64,000 nucleotides of DNA from Antennarius striatus. Lineage: Eukaryota > Chordata > Actinopteri > Lophiiformes > Antennariidae. This document shows, piece by piece, positions 12,521 through 22,707 of this stretch (position 1 is its first letter; each line of letters starts with the position of its first letter). The stretch is taken from contig NC_090783.1 of the NCBI RefSeq assembly GCF_040054535.1, forward strand, positions 2,561,501 to 2,625,500, read 5' to 3'. A model generated the notes under the pieces. It made no database searches. It saw nothing but the letters and a program-made list of their open reading frames with translations, and was not told the origin of the DNA. A program made the translations under genes and the position numbers.

Positions 12521-12873
12521 CTTCAGCTCCTGTAATCAGAAAGAAAAGGTGACGTTAGCACTGACGTGTGTGAAATATGTTTACAATACAGCTTCTACAG
12601 TCCCATATAAGTAGTTAGAGACTGATGCTTTTGATTTAAATTCTTTATGATGTAAAATAAACGATATAATTCAATTATTTCCCAAAGAAAACAGTTCATC
12701 GTTAGCCAGCATGTTGTTGTAAAGCTAGCAATCGTCCGCTACAGCTCATCCTGTTGTATTGACAATTGCGCATGATGTTAGAAAGTATACAAAACCGATT
12801 TCCTATGATGTAAATATCGACCTTATATTTATTTAGTAAGATAATAATGATTGGTGATATGTGATATTCTTAC

Positions 12874-13154
12874 CCGAATAAAGCAAATTATAATATTTTC
12901 CTCAAATCCTCCAAAAAGCTCACGGCGTCGCTTCTTTTTAACGTAGTCCGTCCGATTTGTGGCGCATGTCAACCTCGCGACCAATCAAATGGTTTGGATT
13001 ATAATTGACAGTCCACATCAACCTATCGTAGCACAGACATCTCCTTTGTAGCCGCCTTTATGTGTATGTCTGCTCCCAAACAACTCGCACCGTAAATACT
13101 TTCCAAAGTGTTGTAATTTGTGTAGCTACAGCTCAATATATCACAGAAATAAAA
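12874..13154. promoter_or_regulatory. Shared ubl5/pin1 bidirectional promoter interval
   Basis: ubl5 exon 1 (minus strand, donor GTAAGA just below 12874) and the pin1 start codon at 13155 are about 280 bases apart and divergent. A CCAAT box (GACCAATCAAATGG, 12979-12992) lies between them and no convincing TATA box is seen, consistent with a housekeeping bidirectional promoter. The exact transcription starts are not visible. Confidence 0.6.
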
Positions 13155-15014
13155 ATGGCAGACGAAGAACAGTTACCACCTGGGTGGGAAAAGAGAATGA
13201 GCCGCAGTACAGGTAAGGAAAACGAACCCAGGATAGGCTAAAATGGGCTAGCTATGTGCTAGTGCTGAGTAAAGCTAGCTTGCTAACTAGCAGCTACATC
13301 ATCGTTCTGCGATGAGGAAAATATTCCGCGTTTACATTTAACAGGGACGAGATTAAACTAGCGAACGTAAAATATCCATTTATAAGTAAACTGCTGTTTG
13401 AATATTTGTACATTACTTCTTAATCGATGCACCCTGACCCATTCAAACGGGCTCCTGTGGGGCCCTGTGTGACGTCATATTGCTACAGTGCATAACCCGC
13501 AATGATGGCCAGACTCACTTCTATTGTTTATGTTCAGATGCTTAAAGTCTCACCTTTGTGGACTCTAATCCAATTAAACCCTTAAGAAATTACTATTGTA
13601 ATTATAATTTTCCTCCATTTTTTAAATGCTGTCACGTGATTCAAACTGTCTGACAACATGTCTATCCCATCCCATCTTCTGATGGGATGGGATAGACATG
13701 TTGATTGACACAAAGACGGAGTGTAATCATGTGCAGCATCCCACAGTGAGGACAAAGGGGGTCCATTGGACCACTGACAGACATCTACAGTATTTACCAG
13801 TTAGACAAATGGCAGTTAATGGCTCTTTCTCTTTGCCCCCCCAGGAAATGTCTACTACTTTAACACCAAAACCAACAGCAGCCAGTGGGAACGTCCAAGC
13901 GGAGAACCAGACAAGGTTGCCATGTGAACATTTTACAAGTATTTGCTAGACATAAAAACACTTGGAGTGTATTTACACACTGCTTTGGAGCATCAACACA
14001 AACGTGAGACTGTATTATGTTGTGATGATGAAACTATTTGTCTTATTTGGGCAAAGTGTCAGTCTAAATGTAAATGCTGACCTCTGGTGACGTATGCAGG
14101 TGATTTCACACTGTGGATTAAGTCCCTTTGAAATTGTTATTATTATTGTTATTTCAATCTGTATTGTCTTTTCTTTCCATAAATGCAGCAAACAGTTGTG
14201 CAGTATGCTAAAAAAAAGGCAGTAAATTAAATTTATTTGTCAGTAAATTAGTGTTTTGTTATTGGAATATCCTTCCTTGCATTAATGTAGTCGATCATAA
14301 CTGCTAATTTCTGATCTGTTACGGATCAATAAACAATTAGTCATTCATTACAGCTTAAAAATCAGCTAAACTGACTGATCCTGATCATAGAGAACAATTT
14401 TTGACGTCTCTTCCTGATTCTAGGATGTTTTGACACTTCCCGTTTGTTTATTTGTTTGTTTGGTTCGTCCAGGTACGTTGCTCTCACATCCTGGTGAAGC
14501 ACAATAAGTCACGTCGTCCTTCTTCTTGGCGGGAAGAAAACATCACACGAACTAAAGATGAGGCCATGGAAATTATTCAGGGTGAGTTTGACGCTACGGA
14601 GGAAGAGGGAATGTTATTTGATCAGGATTGACCCTTGTTTACTGTTTTATTTACTTCTCTATGCTATGTAGGGTACATAAAATCCATGAAGTGTGGTGAC
14701 GCCACGTTTGAGGACTTGGCCTGTAACTACAGTGACTGCAGCTCAGCTAAGAAGAATGGAGATCTTGGATTATTTGGCAGAGGTACAAACTGATGTACAT
14801 GTCGCACACAAGAATGCATATTTTTTGTAATATGTGATAAAGCTCTTAACATGTGGCTGATTATTTAATCACAATAAGGCATGGTATCTGTTTTTATGTT
14901 TCAGGTCAGATGCAGAAGCCGTTTGAGGACGCTTCCTTTGCTCTCAAAGTGGGAGAGATTAGCGGCCCTGTTGTCACCGACTCGGGTGTCCACGTCATCC
15001 TACGTTTGGGCTGA
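13155..15014 (+). CDS. pin1: Pin1 phospho-Ser/Thr-Pro prolyl isomerase
   Basis: Five exons (13155-13212, 13845-13915, 14473-14581, 14672-14782, 14905-15014) give 152 residues. The N-terminal WW domain ([14 protein letters not shown]...QWERPSG) binds phospho-Ser/Thr-Pro. The parvulin PPIase domain carries the phosphate-binding basic cluster [14 protein letters not shown] and the active-site [13 protein letters not shown] motif. It ends GVHVILRLG. In eukaryotes Pin1 isomerises pS/T-P bonds in cell-cycle and signalling proteins, mostly in the nucleus. The protein is about 11 residues shorter than human PIN1 (163), entirely because the flexible linker between the two domains is reduced to roughly GEPDK. 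Confidence 0.97.
13654..13703. repeat. Perfect inverted repeat, 23-bp arms with 4-base loop
   Basis: The left arm 13654-13676 and right arm 13681-13703 are exact reverse complements, separated by TTCT. The arms contain the doubled word CCCATCCCATC / GATGGGATGGG. It lies in pin1 intron 1. Confidence 0.95.
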
Positions 15015-16205
15015 AAGGAAGCATGCATACACACACACACACACACACACACTGCAGACCAGCCCCACCAGACCCAACCTTTCTTCTCATGAAACCTGCT
15101 ATCAGATAAACAAAGCTTATGGGCAGAATTGCGTAATTTGAATGTGAACTTTTTTTTTTCAAGCGCCATGTGAATAATTAAATTCTCTTCAAACTAAGGA
15201 GCATTGCAGACCATTCCTGTCAGACCTCAAGCTTAAATTAAACTTGCCGTCATTTACAAATTTGAGTATTTGTGACTCTGTTGCGATCGCCTCGTTCAAA
15301 CAATTCATCACGATGTGTGGTGTGTGTGAAAGTGTGTGGAAAAGTTCCGTTCCCTGTATGTTTTTTCCTTTTCTATTCTGTGTTCCAAAGCGGTTCCTCC
15401 GGGTTTGTATGGATGTTCAAGAAAGCAGATTTGTCAGGTGTGTGAAATGCTTTCTAATAACTTCTGCAGTCTTGTTTCTCTCCATTTTTGGCGCTGATTT
15501 AAATCTCATAGCCTACATTGAAACATGCATGTTTCCCCATTTAAGATGCAGTAAGCAAAGATGTCAGTTTAAATCTTCCAGAGTTTCAAACATCAGTTGA
15601 TGTGAGCTGTTCTTCTATTATCTCAATGACATTATTCCATCATTAAAGATATGTTTTCTGTATGCTGCTTTTCATAGTTCCTCTTTTTTAAACATTATTT
15701 TTCTTAATGTTACTCAGATGCACCACAATCCTTCATGTTGTTGGACTTTAATTTTTCACTAATGCATCCATCCAGAAAAATTACCCATCACTTTTTTTTA
15801 GTAAGGAGCATGCTGATTTTACAGTAGTGGTTCATTATATCCATAAAAGGGCCCTAATAAAACAACTTCCAGTAACTAATTCTAAAGGAGGGTTAACTAA
15901 AACACTATTGTGATAAATTACTAATATCTTAATTATCACTACCATCTGGTATGGTTCTAAGAAAATAGAATTTGATTATACGTAAATCCTTTAATTCAAA
16001 GTCCTAATGTGAGATAAAAGAATATGTGATGCATGCAGATGGATGGTAAGGTGTGCCAATGCCAGGAAGATTGAAGAAACAATAAGCCTGCAGCACAAAT
16101 AGAAAAGTGTTAATCAATGACTATGACTTCTTCATGAATCAAAGTCTGTTTTGGCAACCTGAAGGAAATGTGGGCACAACGGCTGTGTGATCACATGACT
16201 CAAGA
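15015..16205 (+). other. pin1 3' UTR and intergenic DNA
   Basis: No second gene is seen. A short (CA)n tract lies at 15029-15052, within the pin1 3' UTR. A likely processing signal ATTAAA near 15643 would end the transcript. The rest is AT-rich single-copy-looking sequence up to the promoter of the first perforin. Confidence 0.5.
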
Positions 16206-16210
16206 AAGGT

Positions 16211-16284
16211 TATAAAACATTACCAAGCTGTTATAGAACCTCCACATCCAGACAGCACTGATGATGATGATGATGAAAACACAG
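16211..16284 (+). promoter_or_regulatory. TATA box and noncoding exon 1 of perforin copy A
   Basis: TATAAAAC at 16211-16218 is followed by a short exon ending ACACAG before GTAAAA (donor at 16285). The coding exon of this gene begins at an acceptor two bases before its ATG, so a noncoding exon is required. The second perforin has the same arrangement (TATAAAG then an exon ending at 22374), which supports both calls. Confidence 0.55.
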
Positions 16285-17947
16285 GTAAAAGCTGTGAGCA
16301 AACAACAAAAAAAGCATTTAAAGTTTGTTTATTTATTTCATTTGTAACTTTGTCAAGTTTTATTAAAAGAGCAAATTAAACCTCACAGTCCAATCATCAT
16401 AATTACGCAGCAAGTCTTCCAGCAGCACCATGATTCTCCTCTCTCCAACAAGTCAACTGGATATAGATGTAGAATATTTATTATTATTTATTAACTTGAC
16501 TAGAGTGACTTGTTAACTTCCCCAGGAGGTGATTTTTTTTTTCAGTTTCAGTCTTTTTTTTAAGATGATAAATTGAACGTCTCATATTCTATACTCATGT
16601 AATCGAGGACTCTTTTGTCATGTCATGGTTTAAAACCATCAGCTGGAACATAAGGATATATTTGGGGGTTCAACGTTTGTCATGTCAAAGACAAAGTTAG
16701 TATGGAGGCTCTGCTGTTAATGTGTATTTATCAGAATAAACAGTTGTAAAATGACATCGAGGCTCCAGAGTTCCATTTATGATAAACGATAACACGCTTA
16801 TCTCTGAACCAAAGTCAAAGACTCTCTTCCCTTCTTGGTTATGATTTTGATGACTGGAAGCAGAGCAGCAACGTCAACGTTTCGTCCCGTTCAGGTAAGC
16901 AACAATTTATAAAAGTAAATATCGTTGATTTTACAATGAATGAAATACCTGAGGCACAGAACTGTAAAAAACAAACAAAAAAAAACCACTTCACATGACC
17001 CACAATGCTGGGTGGATTGGTTGGATCAGAGAATTTGTTCCTTTTTAGTTGAAAAGATTTTTTTGAACACTTAATTTAGAAATGTATAAAACTGAGTAAT
17101 TATTGGTTACTATTGTCCAACATGTGTATTCTAGCAGCAGATGCAACTTTTTTAAGCCTCCTCACTGTAAAAGAATGAAAGTCAGAAACAGAGTTGAGTG
17201 GACAAAGTCAATAAATTATTGCTAACTAAAGACCTTTCTGAGAGCATTAGCAGACACATAATGATGCTTCTAAAACACCAGTGGGATTGTGAGCCGAGGA
17301 CTGAGCTTTGTGGAATCCCAGAGAAAATGTTTTCTTTCTGTAGGTTTGAAATTTCTTCGTGAAACTTGGACACTTCTGTTCTTTAAGTATAATGAAAACG
17401 AAACAAGAAGAGGAACTGCTGAGTCAATCGATTCGTGTTGCCTTTGATTGAGATGAAGGAATATTAAGTCTGTGTTACTGTTGAACTGAAGGTCACTGAT
17501 TATTCTTAGAACAGCTGCTTCTGCACTGAGATCAACTGTGTGGTCTGGAGTTAGCTTTTAGTTAGCTAAGGTCATCCGACAGATTTGAAAAGAGTACAGG
17601 TGCATAAATGCAGGCATTGAATGACTTCATCCAGTTCTCTAAAGAATTTGAGATTAATAAAAATATGAAGGAGGCAGATGGTTGATTGGGTGTGTCAATG
17701 CCAGTTAAAGGCGTTTCGCTTTGTGCTGAACTAGCAATAAAACCCAGGATAGTAAATATCATAATTTAAAATGACTTTGACACAAATCAAAGTCTGTCTC
17801 TAAGGGAAACTTTGGCACCATGATCATATTATAGCAGAATGTGGACCTGCAAAGCCCACCAGAAACGTCAGTTTACCAACTGAATTGACGCTCACTTATT
17901 TCTTCTTCTACTGTCTTCATCACTTCCTTGTCTCTTTGGCTCCAGCC

Positions 17948-20606
17948 ATGAGCTCTTCATCAGCCCCACGCTTTCTCTGCCTGAGTCTCCTCTTCTTCAT
18001 AGCGTTCCATTCCCCTGCTCTCTCCTGCTACACGGGAAACCGCAGCCAGTGCCAGGCTGCCCCCTTCGTGCCGGGCCACAACCTGGTCGGGGAGGGCTTC
18101 GACGTGGTCACCCTGCAGCGCAAGGGAGCCTACATGATCGACGTGAAGACCTACCTCTCGCTGTTGGGCACCTGCACTCTCTGCACTAATTCTCTCCAAG
18201 GCAACAAGATGCAGAAAGTAAAGAAACCGATAATTTGGCATATAATCCAACAATGGAGCTCATGTTTCTTTTGCACGTGTTGACCTCTCACCTGTACCTC
18301 TAGCTGCCAGCTGCTGCTAAGGACTGGCGAGCATTCACCCGATGCAATGCTGACATCTACAGCAGCGCACACAGTTCTGTCAGGTACTGTATTATCCAAT
18401 GAAGAGGTTATGTCAGTCATTAAATTGTTTCAATAATGATTTCTTTCTGGTTGATTCTGTCCACAGCTCATTGATTGACTCTTACTCATCCCAGGACAGT
18501 AATGACTGGAGGGTAAGACATTTATGAACATTAAATTAGCTTCTGGGAATATTAGCATCATAATAACTTATGGAGATAATATATAAAAGTCCTTTGCTTA
18601 TTTTATGATGGGAGTGCCACCTTTCTCTGGAGGTTCATTTGAAGACACCACGAATTTGCATCATAGAATCCGACGTAGACTCAACTTTGCTTTCTTTTTA
18701 AATGTTGAAGGAATAACAAGATTGTTTTCTGAATATAAATTTGATCTCATCAGGTTGGTCTGAATGTAGATAAGTATGTGACCGCCAAGCTCGATGTGGG
18801 AGGAACTCAATCCACTGCGTATAAGTTTGCAACAGAACGGACCAGAGAGGATCGCTACTCCTTCAGCACCCACAGGGTCTCCTGCAGCCATTATCGGTAG
18901 GGCATGAGGATTGGTAGGACGTGAAGATCTCGGGTTTAACAGCTGATGTTCGAATCGTTCCTGCTGACAGCGTTTGCTGTCTGTTTGTGTCCATAGTTAC
19001 CGTGTTTCGAGCAGACCGCCGCTAAGCGCTGAGTTCAGGAAGGACTTGGCCAGATTGCCTGTCGTCTACAACAACTCCACAAAAGCTCAGTACAGTGAGC
19101 TCATACACACCTATGGAACACACTACATTCGCCAGGTCGTAACACACACAGATACACACAGTGTGTTTAATTTCACTACATCTATTTAACATTTCCTTTG
19201 GTTTCAGGTTTACCTTGGGGGGCGGCTCAGGCGGGTCACGGCCTCACGCATCTGTCTGTCCTCGCTGAATGGGCTCTCCTCCAGCGAGGTAGGCTTTTTC
19301 TCACACGGCACTCCTGAAAGTACCTTGCAGTTTCTGTCATATAAAAATACCAAAACATTTTTTTGTTCCTCATTAAGTCCATCTAAAGTCTATCGGTAAA
19401 CCCAGACTGTTGCACAGACTGCCAGTGTATTGATGGAACAGTTTTGGTCATGTTGCCTAGGGTGTGGCGTCCTTGCAGACAGTCTTTTCAATCTAGTATC
19501 CATTTTGTTGAATAGACCACCATCATGCATACCTATTGCATTCTACTTCCTGCCCTTTAGGTCCATTCCTGCTTATCACTGGGTGTCTCCGTGGGTTTGG
19601 GGAAGTTTTCTCTTTCCGCCAGTCAAAAGTCTTGCAATAAGGTTCTCCATAACCAGGACGTGTCCACCTCCTTCAGCTCTGGTCTCCATCAGCACTACAC
19701 AGAGGTGATGGGAGGCACTGGTTGGTTGGGGGAGTTTTCACTCGCTCGTAATGACTCAGAGGGTTTCAACACTTGGATGACCACTCTGAAGGACCACCCG
19801 GACATCCTGTCATACTCTGTTCGGCCCGTTTATATTCTGGTGTCTAATGACACAAAGAAGGCCGCGTTGAAGGCAGCCATAGAGCAGTACTTAGACGATA
19901 ATGCTGTGAAGAATGAACACAAGGAACCAGTTTGTGGGAGCAATGTTCCCAACATTGGGACCAATTGCTGTCCTCGTCAGGCCATGAAGGGAACGCTGGT
20001 GGTGACCATCGTCCGGGGATGGAATCTGCAGGGAGATATCATGGGCAGGACCGAGAGGTGAGATCGAGATGCGCGACTGAGATGTTGAGGTGGTATCTTT
20101 AAAAAACACGACTCATTAATTAATTTTACTTTATTCTACAGCTATGCAAAGATGTGGTATGGTTCCTATTACCAGAGAACTCACATGATCCATTCAAACG
20201 ACCCCTGGTGGAACGCTCGCTATGATCTGGGCAGGGTTAGTCAGTCCGACCTCCGCAGATCATCTCGGAAGACGAAAAAAGATCGATCATTTGCATCAAA
20301 TCTGCGTTTTGTTGATTTGGCTTCTTGTTTCTTAGAATCTTATATATAGAGTTTTATTTTCATTCCAATTCTTGTTCCAAATCTTGTATGAAGGTGGACA
20401 CACACTTGGGATTGAAGGTGGAGGTCTGGGATGAGGACGTGTGGAATGATGACCTTCTGGGATCATGTACCTGGCGCCTGTCGCCGGGGACGCATACGGT
20501 CACCTGTCCAGCAAAGAAAGGTGGCTTTGAGGTTCGATACTCGATGGCCTGTGACCCCTACCTGACTGGAGACAAGTGCAACAGCTACAAACCGTCTCCA
20601 GAGTGA
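17948..20606 (+). CDS. prf1: Perforin-1-like pore-forming protein, copy A (MACPF + C2)
   Basis: Nine coding exons (17948-18217, 18304-18383, 18467-18512, 18754-18896, 18997-19135, 19208-19288, 19561-20057, 20142-20235, 20394-20606) give 520 residues. A signal peptide ends near SPALSC. The MACPF domain follows with the perforin start CYTGNRSQC...[35 protein letters not shown] and the signature YGTHYIRQV followed by [11 protein letters not shown] short Cys segment (C-x(10)-NCCPR) stands where mammalian perforin has an EGF-like module. The C2 domain keeps most calcium ligands: [18 protein letters not shown]; the usual TDAY reads TESY. Perforin is secreted from cytotoxic granules and makes calcium-dependent membrane pores. 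Teleosts have several perforin genes, and the numbering of this copy is not known to me. The gene is intact. Confidence 0.93.
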
Positions 20607-21544
20607 GGAATACATTGGAAAGCCTTGATTTGTCCTGATCTGGCTCCTGGTCCCGGTCTGACTGAGTTCTCACACGAGTAACCATGAAATCAAGACTGAC
20701 AGCTAACTCATTGATTGCGGAGTTTTAAATGAATTCTTCTGCCTGGCAACAGCTTTGCCTTTTGTTTTGTTAAAAAGCTTCACACACAACAACAACACAC
20801 CCACAATCAACCCAGGTTAACACCCGGTCCTTTTTCTGGTAGGTCATGTGAGGACCTGCTGGGCACACCTGAGATTACTGGTATTTCAGTTGTTAAAATT
20901 TTTTAAAAATAAAAAATTCAAACATTGCTGCTGCTTCCTTTCTATTTCTTCTCTTGATGTGATGCAAATGCTGCCCGTCAGGCAAATCTAATGAAATTGT
21001 ATCCGTCTTAAAATATTACTTTAATATTTGACCTGCATCAAATATTTAATATTAAATAAAATTTGTTTCATCCAACATCTTAGCTTTTCCATATCAGTGT
21101 CACGTAATTCACATCATTGCCTCCCTTCATTTGTCCTGATGCAGTCAAATAAAGACTCATAATTTAACCCCTGAATCTTCTGTCAAATGTAAAGTCTTGA
21201 ATCCGTCAGATGACCAATTTCAATCTGGACCAAAGGTGTACACAGATTGGGTTTGTTATATCAAAACGTGATGCTAGCATAGCTAAAGGCATCACCTCCC
21301 CTGCAAAATAGGTTTAAACTTTATTTATTTTAATGTGTAATGATGTGAAATTACTGACTGGAGTTATTTTTTGTGACTGCACCTCCAGTCAGTAAAGTAC
21401 CATTCCAACACGCCTTTATCTTTTTGTTTTTTTGTAAGGCGTCACCAAAACAACACACCCACAATCAGTAATTATTTATCAGACAAATGTATTTGTTGAA
21501 GCTTGTAAATATTTACTGCTACAGCTTCCCGTAACACAGCATAA

Positions 21545-21765
21545 ATGTTCCGGGTTAATTCCTTTCTGTGCGGAGTTTCTCCCAGTTTCGGCGTTTCTAG
21601 GTTCCTCCCACCTCCAAAAACATACAGCATTGGCGAATAGATCACAACAAATTGTCCTTAAGTGTGAGCGTGAGCGGTTGTTTGTCTTTCATGTGGCCCC
21701 ATGATGAGCTGGCGTCTTGTCCAGGGTATACCCTGTCTCTCGCCTGTAGTCGGCTTGGGTAGGAT
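21545..21765 (+). repeat. Degenerate teleost SINE/LINE-type retroposon
   Basis: Words such as GTGCGGAGTTTCTCCCAG, GGTTCCTCCCACCTCCAAAA, GAGCTGGCGTCTTGTCCAGG and GTATACCCTGTCTCTCGCC match the well-known, highly copied fish repeat whose consensus runs from 'gtgtggagtttgcatg' to 'cctgtccagggtgtacc'. The family name is not assigned; copy is decayed. Confidence 0.65.
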
Positions 21766-21807
21766 CAAGCAGATCTGGATCCTACCCAGCAGATCTGGAT
21801 CCTACCC

Positions 21808-22065
21808 CAAACATATGATGGAGTGGTGCATCACATAACCTGGCTTCTCCAGTCACCTGACCAAAACCTGCTGGGAACTCCTTCAAGACAGGTGACGACC
21901 TTATGAAACTCATCAAGAGAAGGAAACATCTAAAATAAAGTATAAAACATGTTTGGAGTTATTTCACATTTTTTTGTGGCTAAATGCTTCCACATGCCTT
22001 AGTCATGAAAATAAAGATAACCAATAAATGAAAGGTGTGTCCAGACTTTTGACTGGGAGTGTACC
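21808..22065 (+). mobile_element. 3' end of a Tc1/mariner-family DNA transposon
   Basis: GGTGCATCACATAACCTGGC, GGGAACTCCTTCAAGACAGG and CTCATCAAGAGAAGG are remnants of the 3' part of a Tc1-like transposase gene. The segment ends with AAAGGTGTGTCCAGACTTTTGACTG, the typical outer end of a fish Tc1-like element. Sequence between the 'TCACCTGACC' and 'CTGGGAACTCC' parts is missing relative to the family, and the 5' half is absent, so it is a nonfunctional relic. Confidence 0.75.
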
Positions 22066-22256
22066 GGTACACCTTTTAATAAATGTAAATTTCAATGTCA
22101 CAATTATAGCTTTCACATGTAATGAAAAAATGTTGATACTCAAGCTTGACATCAATTGTGACTTTTGTACGCCTATTTTCTTGATAATATGTCGTTTGTC
22201 CTCTTTAAGTCAAAGAGAGCTCGTACCACACTGTTTTGTAGTCATGTGACTTTGTG

Positions 22257-22374
22257 TATAAAGATCCAAACCAACCGTCCTGACCGTCACAACATCATAA
22301 AGTGAGATGCTCCATTCCACTTGAAATACTGACACTGCAGCAGAATTCAGGAAATTCTTCTGAGGTCTGAACAG
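22257..22374 (+). promoter_or_regulatory. TATA box and noncoding exon 1 of perforin copy B
   Basis: TATAAAG at 22257-22263 lies about 30 bases upstream of a plausible start, and the exon ends CTGAACAG before GTAATA. The layout mirrors that of copy A. Confidence 0.55.
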
Positions 22375-22707
22375 GTAATATTGTGTATTTATTGTTTTTA
22401 AACTTGAGATTTTTTACTATGTTTACAAGTAATTTATATTTATTTTTCAATCCTCTCTTTTCTTTTTGAGTTCTTCCTGTCATTGTTAGCACTTTGTGAA
22501 TGTAAATTATTTGATCTGCATTTCTTCTCTGAAAAATCAAGTTTATCATTATTTACTAATTGTACACATGTAAATGTTGATAGGGAAGCACAGGAAACTC
22601 AAAATATAACCATTAATCTGGCATTATTTTCAATCCACAGAGTGATGAATTCAAACCATTAATCCCGTTTTGTGAGTTCTCTGAAATATTTATCTTTGGC
22701 TTCAGCC

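Larger units (their letters stand above)
20607..22250. other. Intergenic region between the two perforin genes, repeat-bearing
   Basis: No gene is seen. It contains retroposon-like sequence (21545-21765), a small tandem duplication of AGCAGATCTGGATCCTACCC around 21769-21806, and the 3' end of a Tc1-like transposon (21808-22065). Confidence 0.7.

Noticed and set aside
18940-18965. tRNA B-box-like GTTCGAATC
   Set aside because: No A box or cloverleaf can be formed around it.
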